Below, piece by piece: positions 1 through 10,520 of a DNA stretch of 64,000 nt. The position numbers and the translations under genes were made by a program. The notes under the pieces were generated by a model. It ran no database searches. It was not told where the DNA came from and saw only the letters and a list, made by a program, of their open reading frames with translations. How positions within the stretch are numbered: position 1 is the stretch's first letter; each line of letters begins with the position of its first letter. Source of the DNA: Lunularia cruciata (lineage: Eukaryota > Streptophyta > Marchantiopsida > Lunulariales > Lunulariaceae); contig CAOYZS010000005.1 in the NCBI GenBank assembly GCA_948567375.1, forward strand, positions 868,001-932,000, read 5' to 3'.

Positions 1-556
1 TTAGTTCTTCTTGGTTGCATCTTTAATCTCTCAGGTAGAAACACACCCAAAAGAGAGTACAAGGATTGACTTGTAGTCTTGTCACAAGTTACACTCTTAA
101 TCACAAATCCATCAAATCTTTCCAAACAATCTTGATTGTGACGATTCAGTCTCTTCCAAAAATGGCACTTCATTGCACAATGACTTTGCCTTAGAATTAT
201 GTTCCACCCCTCCATTGAAGACACAACTTCCTTGATTGAAATTGCTTCACATCAACTCAACATTGCACTCACAAATGAAAAATACTACCAACACTACAAT
301 TCCTCTCGGATTTGTCAAGGCATTGCTCTGATTGTACTTCACTCAAGATCAAACATACAAAATGAAGATCAAGGCTATGGACTCCAACATCCAACACGCA
401 CTGACTCGCACTTCCAAATTCTCCAAACACTCACAAACACAAACACAAAATTGATACTCGGAATTAAGCTCAAGTGATGAGCACTAAAATCAGCACTTCA
501 CTTTATCTATTCTCAGCTTTATGAGTATTGAACAACAACTTACTATGAATGCCTCC

Positions 557-564
557 TTTAAATA
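557..564 (-). promoter_or_regulatory. LTR core promoter TATA box (TATTTAAA)
   Basis: Reverse-strand TATTTAAA followed by a GGAGGC-like block, the same context as in every other L LTR in the window. It would start leftward genomic RNA; the R region should begin about 30 bases further left. The position is supported only by conservation and spacing. Confidence 0.5.
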
Positions 565-684
565 GGCAAATTCTTTGACAATTATCTAACTTCCTAAACT
601 ACCTACTAAGAATTTTATTAACCTATAGATCCAAAATGACAAACCACCTCTTCATATCTGCCTCTTCAAATCTGAAATCTGTTA

Positions 685-1270
685 CTACTCCAATCCAATG
701 TCTACTTCTTCTTCAGCTTTCAATCTTGAAGTAACTTCACATACTACTTTATCCTCAAGTTTACCAACTACCAACTCTTCTACCAATTCTAACACCTCTT
801 CACTCTGATCTGCAATTCCCATCATGGGCAATCTACATGCATCTTCTTCAAACAACCCATTTTTCTCTAATATCTCCAATGTCAACTCCAAAGACATTTG
901 GACTCCTACTTCTTCTATTTTGGGTCTAACTACTATCAATTCCTTTGCTAATTCTTCTATATCCTCATCAAGAATTGTAATTGAAAGCTTGGGTACACTA
1001 TCTACGCCTTCAATTTGTAACCCACTTTCCCCCAATCGCTCATGTAATTGCCTCAAGACACTTATTGTTTGATCTTGAACTTTGGGTTCATTCACTACTA
1101 GTATTTCTCTTCTAATTCTATATTATCTTCAATCAGAACTGAAATTGAAGTCATGTGTATCCTAAATATCTTCTTTCTCTACTCTAACTTCCTCTAATGC
1201 CTCTTGCAAGACTCCTGAAGTCACCTTCACTACACCCCGAGGTCCGACTACCTCGGACATAGTCACCTTC
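685..1270 (-). pseudogene. LTR-ORF C-terminal remnant
   Basis: This is the C-terminal portion of the coiled-coil protein encoded in L-family LTRs. The last 136 codons (685-1,095) are open and end in EEEVDIGLE, the acidic tail seen at the end of most copies (compare DEVDIGSG at 45,000-45,030). Conserved pieces include a block resembling VSSDLLFDTLEKSGSGD and another resembling IVVPSVEVVEVVQELV. The N-terminal domain and most of the coiled coil are absent, as in the other short-U3 LTRs. No catalytic motif, signal peptide or membrane segment is visible. The function is unknown; identity as this family is firm, coding capacity is lost. Confidence 0.7.
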
Positions 1271-1410
1271 ATCCTAAAGCAAAGAAGCTTCTAACCCAAA
1301 GCCATAGAGAACCAAAGTACTATGAACCCAAAGACACTCAACTACTTTATACATCTACTCCTGAAACTACAAATACTTGTAATATACTTGTAATTTCTAT
1401 AATTTCTGTA

Positions 1411-3155
1411 TAAGAAGTCAAGCAAGAGTGAAGGTGAGCCCAAAGTCCAGTCGTTAGTGGACAAAGTGGCTATAGATGAGGAGTTCTATGTGGCAATTGA
1501 TCATATGGAAGGAGGAGATGCCCCACATTTGGAATAACCTATGGTAGAGATGGAGGAAGAGAAAAAAGAAGAACCAAAGATGGTGGTCCAGAATAGAGTG
1601 TGGTCAAAGAGAGGACTATAGACTCCAACTATAGGTCCAAATCAAGTAAAGGATGAAAAAAAAGCTCAAAATAAATGACTTTAAAGGTGAGAAGATCACA
1701 ACTTTGGGGTAAAGCATTGAAGGAGAATTTGCTTGTTAAATCCAAGTAAAAATACCACAAGGACAAGGTAAAAGAGTTCAATGAGGTATAGTATTTGTTG
1801 GTGATCATTTGTCCTTTGTTATTGCAGCTGAAGAAGAAGAAGGAGAAGATACAAAAAGATCATCTAGAGGTGACAAATAAGTTGAAAGTGATGAAGTATC
1901 TCAACAAAGAAGCTCGGGACTTGAAGGAGAAGTTAACCCAAAGAGAAGAAAAAGCCAAAGAACTTTGGGTGGATGTAGTACTTTGGAAGAAGAATCTTGA
2001 GAACTTGCAAGAGAGTTTTGAAAAGTGCAGGAGAGAGCTTGATTGTCAGGCCAAAGAATTGAAGAATTAGAAGGTAATGTTTGACAAAATGAAGTGAAAA
2101 GTTGGTGAAGCATGCATTGAAGTGATGCACTCAAAAGCCATCATAGCAATAATGGAGCAAGAGCTGGAAAGTTTAAGATCAAGTGCAGAAGAGAAAGATC
2201 AAGCATGGCAAAGAGAGTTGACAAGTAGAAATCAAGAGGAGGAAAGATTGTGAGGTCTAGTAAGAAATGCAAAAGGCCGAATTGCTTAGTATGCAAAGGA
2301 GAAGAAGATGTTGATGGTTGAGTACAAAGACAAAATGCAGATGTATCATGAAGATTTGAAGGTGGAGAGAACTTGTGGGTATACATCAGAAGTGGTAGGA
2401 GAGATCCTTGGGAGGATGAAGGCAATGTTGAGTACAGAATAGAAGTAAAGTTGGAGGAAGCTAGACTGCATGAGTTAAAGTTGTTGGTGCAAGAGATAAG
2501 GAAGAGAAAGGTGAAGGATACTAAACTGAATAATCTGTTGATTCACTTGAGAGAGAGGATAGATAGGAAGATATTAGAAGTAGGAGACAAAGTGAGTCTC
2601 AAGTTAGGTTTAGTTAGATCAGAATTAGAATAAACTTTGGAGTGTTGTGGAGGTAGAAGCTAAATGCAAAGTAGCAGAGGTAGGAGTGCAAGTGTCTTTT
2701 GGTGAGTTACTTGAAGTCATTGAATATATAGAGTGTTGGGAGACTGCAAGTCTGAGTGTGTCAGATGTTGGATTATACAACTTTGATGTTCATTTTATGT
2801 GTTTGATCCTAAGTGGATAACAATCAAAGCAATGCCTTGATGAATATTGTAGTGTTGGTAGTATTTTCCATTGGTGGGTGCAACTCTAGATTGATGAAAA
2901 GCAATTTCAATTGGAGAAGTTGTGCCTTCAATGGAGGAGTGGAACACAATTCTGAGGCAAAGTCATTTCATGGTGAAGTAGCCTTCTTTGGGAAGAATTG
3001 AATCATCACAATGTGTCAATTTAGAAATGATTTGAAGAATTGTGATTTTGGGTCTTGTGATTATGACAAGATTGTGATCTAGTGCTTGTTACTCTCTTCT
3101 AAGTGTGGTTTCTACTCAAGAGATTAAAGACGCAACCAAGAAAGAACTATTTGTG
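1411..3155 (+). mobile_element. L-family LTR fragment, both ends lost
   Basis: Forward-strand LTR text: LTR-ORF linker and coiled-coil sequence up to about 2,725, then directly R/U5 sequence (the block with GTTGGATT...TTGATC...) to about 3,150. The stretch holding the LTR-ORF tail and the TATTTAAA box is missing, so an internal deletion of several hundred bases lies near 2,728. The left edge abuts a reverse LTR fragment (inverted junction near 1,410). The right edge is cut about 200 bases before the expected TTGTCACA terminus and is joined to integrase sequence. Confidence 0.7.
1421..2725 (+). pseudogene. LTR-ORF remnant: linker and coiled coil
   Basis: Degenerate copy of the LTR-encoded protein from the acidic linker onward. 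Recognisable pieces are the Lys/Glu-rich heptad region (1,795-2,070), a second coiled segment around 2,150-2,350, and the family's most conserved block, with LHELKLLVQE at about 2,465-2,500 followed by a R.RIDRKILEVGD-like string. At least five in-frame stops and two frame changes separate the pieces. The fragment has no N-terminal globular domain. It matches 18,045-18,883 and 43,849-44,760 in order and orientation. No function can be assigned beyond the family description. Confidence 0.65.
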
Positions 3156-4474
3156 GTATTTTATTGTACAAAGTATGGGGTATGCAGAAAAATATCATTA
3201 TCCATACTTGCCAATGTCATGTGGGATTGGACCTAGAGCATAGGGCAGTCTTCCTCAAGAAAATGGGACCATACCAGCTAATGCACAAAATTTTATTTAA
3301 AATGTGTGAAGATGAAGTACTTTGGAGATGCTTGGAAGCATACAAAGTTGGAGGAGTAATCAAGTCCTTACACTTGGAAGCATCAGATTACATTATGCCC
3401 TAAAGAACACAATAAGAAATTTTTGCAGTGGAGTATTAGTGGCCTACAATGTATAAGGATACTCAAGCCCATATCCAAAGCTGTGATGTTTGTCAAAGAA
3501 CAAGAAAGCCAATGGCTACTTCCCAATAGACTGTGAGGCCAATTTTTCCATTGGCCCATTCAAGAAATTAGGAATTGATTTTGTGGGTCCAATTCAATTG
3601 GTGGCCCAATTCACAAGGAAAGATACATCTTGGCCTACACTGATTATGCTACCAAGATGGTTGAAGCTGAGGCAACTTGGTGTGATGATGCAAAAATTGT
3701 TGCCAAATTTTTCTTTTGAAAAATCATTTCCCAATACAAATGTCCTCTAGAATTGGTTGAACAAGGGACTGATTTTCTGAACCCACCTGTGGAGGTTTTA
3801 ACCAAGTACTTCCAAATCAAACATCAAAAGATGACGCCTTTCAAACCAAATGTGAATGGATTGATGAAAAAGGTGAGTGGTTTTTTATGTAAGATTTTGA
3901 ATTAGGTGATTGTCAATTATGCCTACAACTAGGACACAAATTTACCTATAGCTTTGTGGGCTTACAGAACCACCAAAAAGATTACAACCAAGCTGACTCC
4001 ATTTTCTTAAAATACGGATTGCCTCCCATACTACTAGTTGAATTTGAAGTCCTATCATATTGGATCCTTTGTGAGGAACAATTATTGGAGGAAGAAAGTC
4101 AAGATCTTTGGATCCATCAATTAATGTGGTTAGAAGAGAAAAGAGATGATGCAATGCAAACCACAAAGAAGATACAAGAATAGCAAAAAGTCAAGCATGA
4201 TAAGTAAAATCAAGCCTGTCATTGTCTAGGAGGGAGATTTGGTCTTGTTGTATGACAATTGCCAAATATTTTTTCTAGGCAAGCTGCACTTAAGGTGGAT
4301 GGGGCCATATTATGTACTGCACATTTATGATAATGGCTCAATTCAACTCATGGACCTAGAATGAAACCCATTTTCCACTCAAGTGAATAGGTGGAGGGTA
4401 AAAAAAATATTGGACCATGGACTCGGACTTGTACAAGAAAAGAGAGCCAATGTTTGTGAGGATGCTCACATTTG
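3156..4474 (+). pseudogene. Ty3/gypsy integrase and pol C-terminus remnant
   Basis: Decayed C-terminal third of L-family pol. It starts in the RNase H-integrase linker (LEHRAVFLKKMGPYQL), continues through the zinc-binding region (QSCDVCQRTRKP-like), the integrase core (LGIDFVGPIQLV at about 3,570, then LVEQGTDFLNPP) and ends in the GPY-type module (GKLHLRWMGPYYV at about 4,280-4,320). Frames change several times and stops are frequent. It corresponds to 50,690-51,945 of element A. It is followed by a polypurine tract and an LTR start, so this is the natural 3' end of an element whose upstream part was lost at about 3,155. Confidence 0.75.
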
Positions 4475-4484
4475 AAGGAGGGGA
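4475..4484 (+). other. polypurine tract of an L element
   Basis: AAGGAGGGGA lies just after the pol stop and immediately before the LTR start, matching the tracts at 51,944, 55,833 and 31,951. It is the expected plus-strand primer site of reverse transcription. Confidence 0.6.
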
Positions 4485-4861
4485 TATTTGGTACCCACAT
4501 TTTTTGTTTTTTGATGAGTTTATGTAAGAAGTGTATTTTTGAAACCAAATTGCAGCCCAATGAAGAAGAAAAGAGGAGAATTATGTGTTTGGAGTAGACT
4601 TGAAGAAGTAGATTTTGGGTCAAAGAAAGAAGTACTCAGATTGGACTTATAGAGTGATAGACATGAATAAAGGTGACATTGTATTGGGAAGCTCCAAAGA
4701 ATTTGTAACAACTTTTCTTTGGGTCATGCCATTCAAGAAAGAACAATCAAAGAAATGGCTAAGTTGTGAGAAGGATAATTTGAGAGTGACAAGAAACAAA
4801 CATGCAAAATTTATGAATGTTGATTTCAAATCAATTAATGAATGACCGCATCATGGAGCAC

Positions 4862-4868
4862 TATAAAA
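4862..4868 (+). promoter_or_regulatory. TATAAAA box upstream of LTR-ORF
   Basis: TATAAAA lies 192 bases before the ATG at 5,054. The same box at the same spacing occurs in five other forward copies. It could be a promoter for the LTR-ORF separate from the LTR's genomic promoter; this is inferred from position only. Confidence 0.45.
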
Positions 4869-5053
4869 TTAAGACTTTGTCTAGGGAAATCTGAAATGTC
4901 AAGAAGATATCATGTCCTCTTAGTAGTCATCCCAAATGAATGCAAGTCACAGAGCCAAATGAGAGTGTAATTTTCTGAAGACTAGGGGGAGTTTGAATCA
5001 CGTGTCCAAGAGAGGGGAAAGTGTTCTAATAACCTAGAATTAGTGACCATACA

Positions 5054-5515
5054 ATGGCAAAGATGGATGGTAAAAGAGATCCTCACTTACAATGAGAAGT
5101 CTAGCAATTTGGAAGTTACTAGGGCCTGATAAGATGAACTACTATTGGGGCTCTAATGACAATGTTCAAACCCAAGCAAACCATGTACGTGATGATGAAT
5201 AAGGCAGTGTTCTTTCATCAAATGTTCATGGGAGAAAAGGTGAATTGGCCAAAGTGCTTTAACCAACAAATAAGACAAACAATTATTAATTGGAGAATGG
5301 ATATGTCATCCTACTACTTGGTGATGAAGGTGATGTTGAGTACAAAAGCAGAAGTAATGTTGGAGGAAGCCAGACTACATGAGTTAAAGTTGTTGGTGCA
5401 GGAGATGAGGAAGAGAAAGGTGAAGAACCCTAAACTAAATAATCTGTTGATTTGCTTGAGAAAGAGGGTAGATAGGAAGATGCTAGAAGTAGGAGACCAT
5501 GTGAGTCTTTGTTAG
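5054..5515 (+). pseudogene. LTR-ORF with large internal deletion
   Basis: The frame begins at ATG 5,054 (MAKMDGK-like start), shows part of the N-terminal domain (AMFKP.QT.YV, AVFFHQMF, NW.KCF at 5,156-5,300) and then jumps at about 5,322 into the coiled-coil C-terminal block (MLSTKAE followed by LHELKLLVQEM). The 119 codons 5,156-5,515 are open across the fusion, so the deletion is in frame. Compared with 16,827-19,113 about 1.3 kb is missing. It may be a simple deletion product or a shortened protein; no evidence of expression can be seen. Confidence 0.65.
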
Positions 5516-5668
5516 ATTTAGTTAGATCAGAATTAGATAACATTGGATTGGGTTTGTAATAAATTTGAGATCTAAAGAGGCAAGTATGAAAAAGTGCAAT
5601 GTCATTTTGGATCTGTAGGTTGGTAAAGTAGCAATTGAAAGGTTAGGTAACTATCATAATGCTCTACC

Positions 5669-5676
5669 TATTTAAA
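5669..5676 (+). promoter_or_regulatory. LTR core promoter TATA box (TATTTAAA)
   Basis: TATTTAAAGGAAGCATT matches the core promoter context of the other L LTRs and lies about 710 bases before the LTR end. Confidence 0.5.
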
Positions 5677-5783
5677 GGAAGCATTCACACTAAGAATTTT
5701 ATTTACTACTATTTTTGAAGTTGAGCAAAAGAAAGTGTTGTAACTTCATGCTCGTCATTGTAGCTTAATTCTATGTATCAATC

Positions 5784-5784
<1 letters not shown>

Positions 5785-5832
<48 letters not shown>
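5785..5832 (+). repeat. (TG)24 microsatellite
   Basis: Forty-eight bases of perfect TG repeat in the R/U5 part of the LTR. Other L LTRs have only a short TGTG-rich stretch here, so the expansion arose in this copy. Confidence 0.97.
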
Positions 5833-5836
<4 letters not shown>

Positions 5837-6378
5837 TGAGTGTTGGGAGAAATTCAAAGTGTAAGTCTTAGTGTGTTAGATGTTGGATTCTACAACTCTA
5901 ATGTTCATTCTATGTGTTTGATCTTGAGTGGATAGCAATCAAAGCAATACCTTGACAAATCTGTGAGAAATTGTAGTGTTAGTAGTATTTTGCATTGGTG
6001 AGTGCAACTCTAGATTGATGCAAAGCAATTTTGAAGTTGTGCCTTTCATGGGAGAGAATTGTGGAACATAATTCCAAGGTGAAGTCATTTTGTGGTGAAG
6101 TAGCCTTCTTTGGGAAGAATTGAATCATCACAATTAGTGTCAATTTAGAAGAAGTTGAAGACTTTTGATTATGGGTGTTGTGATTTGTGATAAGATTTTG
6201 ATTCAATGCTTGTTACTCTCTTCTGATTGTGGTTTCTACTCAAGAGATTAAAGACACAACCAAGAAGAATTGTTTGTGACATTTTACTTTATATTTGACC
6301 ATTTTTTACTAGTACCTCCATGGGAACAAATTGTTACTTGCTGATTACCTCAAAAGTGATACTTGTTGGGTTGTCACA

Positions 6379-7899
6379 AAGTCCCAATCATCCTCCTCAA
6401 CTACTTCTTTTGCTGACTACTTGAACCCTAGGTTCTCCTTCACTTTCATTGCTTTACTCCTTACTTTGCAAAGTGAGCTCTTCTTCTTCTTCAGAGCCTC
6501 CACAATTAGACTCTGCCTCTCCTTCCAGTTTTGCTCCTAATGATAGGTCCACCACTACCATCTCATGCCTTGAGTTCAGCCTCTAAGTCTTCCTTGTCTA
6601 AACTGGCAATTACATATCATCAAGCCGACTTCTCTTCTCCACCTTTGGAATGGAAATTAACATCATCCTTTTTTTCTTGGTTTAGGCAAAGTTGTCATCT
6701 CCATCTCAAATTACCACCATGTAATTTCTTTTGTCTACATCTGCATCTCAATGAAGATCTGAGTGGAAATGCAACACCATACCTTCTTCTCATCTGAGTT
6801 AGAGCAGATTCTACCCTAAATAGAGATGTGCCATTCATGGTGGTATAATGTAATGTGATTAAATATTCATTCTCCAATTCACAATCATCTGCCTCATCTA
6901 TTGGTGGAAACACTTTGCTTGATTCACCTTCTCTCCTAGAAACATATGGTAAAATAAAATCACATGCTACTTCATCACATAGGTGGTTTGCTCTAGCTTT
7001 AGCGTTGCCATTATAGCTACAACAATACTTCACCTTGTTGGATCTTTGTAGGTATCTACCTTGTACCCATTCTAGGTGCAAGGCGCATTGAAGTTATTCT
7101 TTAACTCATTAGTCCCCTCCGCAAAATCACACTTCCAACAGAAGGTGACTCCCATTGCATCTCCTACTTCTCTCTCCAAGATGAGACTCTAAGTTGGAGT
7201 CCATAAAGCTGGATTTCCTCTCTTCTCCTTTGCCTCAAGACCATCTATACACTTACTATTAGCTATTTTAGCCATAAAACCTAGAAAACTCAAGTTCCCA
7301 ATTCCAAGCCAAAAATATGATCCAAAGTTGATTCAAGACTTCAATCTTAGCTACCATATCCAATCTCCAAGTGATGGAGCCTATCTACTGCCTTTGTTGG
7401 CATCATGCACTCTCTACTTCACAATCTCTCACAAATTAACCCTACTACTTGGTTTGTAAGTATAATTCCTTTAGGATAACTCTTCAGAGGAATAAGATAA
7501 CAATCCAGCAGTGCAAAATTTGCTCAACAAAGTCTAGATTTTATACTTCTTTGATTCTTGGTCATTCTTCAGTCAAATGTCAATTGCAACTCACAACTTC
7601 TATATGACTTGTTCTTGTCACTCTAAAATTTATGCTACTTCCAAAGTAGCCATTTTTTATCATTAAACTATCTTGATTGGTTTGGCTTGAGAAAAAGTTG
7701 TTAAAGTTTCTATGGATCAGGTTGATCATTCCAATGCAAAGTATCCTTACTTTGGGTAAACCACCCTTCAAGTCTGATCTGAGTCCTTCTTCCTCTGACA
7801 CAAAGTTATCTCGATCCAAACACATGATTCTTCTCTTTTTTCTTCATTTGGCTTCAATTTGCCTTCAATAATACACTTGAAGCCAAATTGAATTCCACA
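6379..7899 (-). mobile_element. L-family LTR, 5' half
   Basis: Reverse-strand LTR running from its start near 7,899 (GAATTCCACA on the plus strand) leftward to 6,379, where a forward LTR ends. It holds the U3 leader and the LTR-ORF N-terminal domain. The start is diverged from TGTGGTACC but the following block aligns to the leaders at 20,339 and 4,487. The remaining half of this LTR is not contiguous. Confidence 0.65.
6384..7460 (-). pseudogene. LTR-ORF N-terminal domain remnant, type I
   Basis: Read leftward, this contains the conserved N-terminal landmarks: FLAWNWELEF at about 7,275-7,305, a KRGNPA.W block, VTFCWKCD (type I signature, compare ITFYRKCD at 42,900), NGYKVDTYKDP, TTYVM, then a degraded NW...PHY region. 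The acidic linker follows at 6,384-6,660. Several stops and frame changes disrupt it. The usual ATG is not obvious, probably because of a small deletion near 7,400. Confidence 0.6.
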
Positions 7900-9140
7900 A
7901 AAAAAAAATTAGCAATGGCATTTGTAATTTCTTCATTACTATTAGTATGCACTAGGTTCCATATTTCAACGCTAAAACTTGGTTTTGCTTCATGATCAAA
8001 GCTTGAGATAGGTTCCATCGGGTACATGAAAAGCATAATGTGAATTGATTTTCTCCCAAATGTTAAAGTACTAGTCTGCCAAGATGTGACCTTATCAGCA
8101 TCCACCAACCATGGGGCTCCCAATAGAAGTGGAAATTGTGCCAGAGTAGGCGTCACTATTATCAAGTAGTCAACCAATAGGGCTTCTTATCAAAGAGTGA
8201 AATGACCATAGACAACACTCCAAGTGGGTGATATCTTCCCCCATCAGCCATTAAGAGGAGGGTGGAAGTCTTCACCATACCCTCCAAGCCCAATGTTTCC
8301 ATCACACCTTTGGTCATTATGTTCACCAAGGATCCTAAGTCAATGTGACAATTTGGGATAACACTCACTTGGATTGTTATCAAAATGTTTTGGTCATGGT
8401 CCTTTGTATAAAACACATGATGGTTGGTTGGAATTTTGTTGACCATAGTACTATGTAGGACTCTTGTAGTTGAAGTCTATGGTGCTTCTATGAGAGTGCA
8501 ACCTTATGGGTGAACACTCTTGGCTAGTCAATCCTTGAAGCACAACACGGGCTGTACTATTTGTAGGAAATGTTTTAGCTTCTTTTGCCTTGTAGATGAA
8601 ACTTTATAGAGTTGTTTGATACTAATATTGGCTCTTAGGTTAGCTAGATAAGCAACAGTCTCATAGCCATGTTTTACCAACGTTGGTGTGCTATTTTGCT
8701 AGTGCCAAACATAGGGACTATGGCTCTATACATTTCTAGAGCATGTTGAGGGCTTTCATCCCACATGGCTTCTTCATCCATACCTTCAAAGGAACAACTC
8801 TGAAAAGTAGAGTTGCTATTTGGATCAAGTACTACATGAATATGGGCATGGGTTGTGTGGAACAAATTTGCCTTTGTGATAGCATCTTTGGCATTTGCTC
8901 TTGTGTTATACATGCAAGAAAACTATCCTCAATCATGATGAAATGCTCATTCTTATTAGGGCCACCATTATTGTGTGGTTCATTCTATGTGCGTGCTTCC
9001 TTGGCTTGAGTAATAAAGTTCTAGAATTCTTGGCATTCTGCTATGGTATGGGCTCTAGAGAAAAATGTGCAATGGGCTATCTTGTTGGGACATTGGTTTG
9101 TATATTGATTCTCAAAGGTGATAGTGCATTTTGGGCCAAG
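7900..9140 (-). pseudogene. S-family gypsy gag end and protease remnant
   Basis: Minus-strand coding remnants of a second Ty3/gypsy family. A protease-like segment has CHIDLGSLVNIMTKG at about 8,310-8,360, corresponding to the DLG(S/A) active-site turn, and PLLLGAPWLVDA at about 8,090-8,135, corresponding to the LL.GRPWL motif of L elements. Near 9,020-9,080 there is a broken CCHC knuckle ending HTIAEC. The left end is cut by the L LTR at 7,899 and the right end by the solo LTR at 9,146, beyond which gag continues (10,985 onward). Sequence differs strongly from L gag-pol, hence a separate family. Confidence 0.6.
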
Positions 9141-9145
9141 AGGTT
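9141..9145. repeat. target-site duplication AGGTT (left copy)
   Basis: AGGTT directly precedes TGTGACAATCC and recurs directly after the other LTR end at 10,985-10,989. A perfect 5-bp duplication proves an insertion and fixes the LTR ends as TGTG...CACA. Confidence 0.9.
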
Positions 9146-9803
9146 TGTGACAATCCAACAAGTATCACTTTTGTGGTAATCAAGTAAATATGGTTTGTTC
9201 CCGTACAGATACAAGTCAAAAATGGTCAAAGGCAAAGCAACCAATAACAATTCAATTCTTCTTGAGTTTATCTTTAGTCTCTTAGGTAAAAACCACATCC
9301 AGAACAAAGTAACAAGCACTGACTTGCAGTCTCATCAAAAATTACACATCATAATCACAACTCAATCAAATCTTTCCAAACAATCTTGATTGTGATAATT
9401 CAAATTCTCCCAAAGATGGCTATTTCATCACAAAAAATCTCACCTCAGAATTGTGTTCCACCCCACCATTGATAGCACAACTTCCTTAATTGAAATTGCT
9501 TCACACCAAACTCACACTGCACTCACAAATGCACAACACTACCAACACTACAATTCCTCTCAGATCTATCAAGGCATTGCTTCAATTGCACTTCAATCAA
9601 GATCAAACACACAAAATGAAGATCAAGGCTGCGGAATCCAACATCCAACAAGCTCACTAACTTGCACTTTGAACTTCTCCAATCACAAACACAAACTTGA
9701 TACTTGAAATTAAGCTTAAGCAATGAGCATTAATCTTAGCACCTTGCTTTGTCTATCTTCAAAAATTATGAATATTGAACAACACAACACTACAAATGAC
9801 TCC

Positions 9804-9811
9804 TTTAAATA
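9804..9811 (-). promoter_or_regulatory. LTR core promoter TATA box (TATTTAAA)
   Basis: Reverse-strand TATTTAAAGGAG about 660 bases from the LTR's U5 end, in the position conserved in all L LTRs. Confidence 0.5.
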
Positions 9812-9929
9812 GGTAGAACATTAATAGTTAACTAACTAATATACTATCCTACAACAACTCTACTAACCTGTAGATCCAAAATTGATAATGCACCTCTTCA
9901 AATCTCAAATCTATTACTACTCCAATCCA

Positions 9930-10520
9930 ATGTCAACCTCATCTTTGGCTTCTAAACCTGATGTTCTTTCAAGAATTTCCCCTTCTTTGGGTCTATCTTC
10001 TTCTACTCATGCCTTCACTATTTGTACTACTTCTTCACTTTGAAATACAATTTCACTCTTGGGTCACCTTTCTATCTCTTTTTATCTTCTGACCCAATCT
10101 CATTCTCTAATGTCTCAGATAATTGATCCAAAGATACCTACAACTTTAGACTTTTTATCTTCCTTCACACTACTCCTAATTCTCTCTAACTCTAAATTTA
10201 CTAAGTTTCATTTGAGACTTACATTGTTTCCTACCTCAATCATCTTCCAATCTACTCGATCTCTCAAGCAAATCAACAATTTACTCAACTCAATGTCTTT
10301 CATTGGTCTTCCTTCACATTTTCTACACTTTGGTCAATTCACTATGGCTATTTTCTCTTCTAATTCTATCCTATCTTCAATCAAGACTAAAATTGAAGTC
10401 ATGGGTATCCTAACACTATATTCTTTCCCTACTCCAAGTTCCTTAGATGACTCTAGGAAGATCTCAAAGTCAATTGTATCCAATGTCTGCCTACCTCGGA
10501 TTGGGTCACCTTCATCTTGA
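9930..10520 (-). pseudogene. LTR-ORF C-terminal remnant
   Basis: Minus-strand remnant of the LTR-ORF tail. Recognisable parts are the block equivalent to DRKMLEVGDNV (around 10,230), a degraded SLE.LEK-type stretch, and a PEEGEI-like acidic string near 9,960-9,990 before the stop. It is more decayed than the copy in the sister short LTR at 35,722-36,330. The N-terminal domain and most of the coiled coil are absent in this LTR type. Confidence 0.5.

Larger units (their letters stand above)
1..1410 (-). mobile_element. L-family LTR fragment, short-U3 type, cut by window edge
   Basis: Reverse-strand LTR sequence: U5/R text (hexaplex blocks shared with 9,146-10,000, 34,923-35,600 and 61,987-62,650), then a TATA-type box, then the C-terminal part of the LTR-ORF. 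The LTR terminus itself is left of the window. Beyond about 1,280 it matches the alternative U3 module of the two short solo LTRs (compare 10,600 and 36,420), not the coiled-coil coding sequence of the long LTRs. Homology stops near 1,410, where a forward-strand LTR fragment begins mid-frame, so the right edge is a rearrangement junction and not an LTR end. Confidence 0.75.
4487..6378 (+). mobile_element. L-family LTR (3' LTR of the pol remnant), internally deleted
   Basis: Begins TTTGGTACCCACATTTTTTG directly after the polypurine tract and ends in TTGGGTTGTCACA at 6,378. At 1.9 kb it is half the length of a full L LTR; the missing part is the middle of the LTR-ORF (fusion near 5,322). It has both TATA boxes, U3, R and U5, plus a TG microsatellite. 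Sequence to the right (6,379 onward) is a reverse-oriented LTR entered mid-frame, so this element was probably inserted into that LTR. Confidence 0.8.

Noticed and set aside
10059-10520. 153-codon forward frame in the solo LTR
   Set aside because: Antisense shadow of the decayed LTR-ORF tail; Ser/Leu-rich and not conserved in the sister short LTR.
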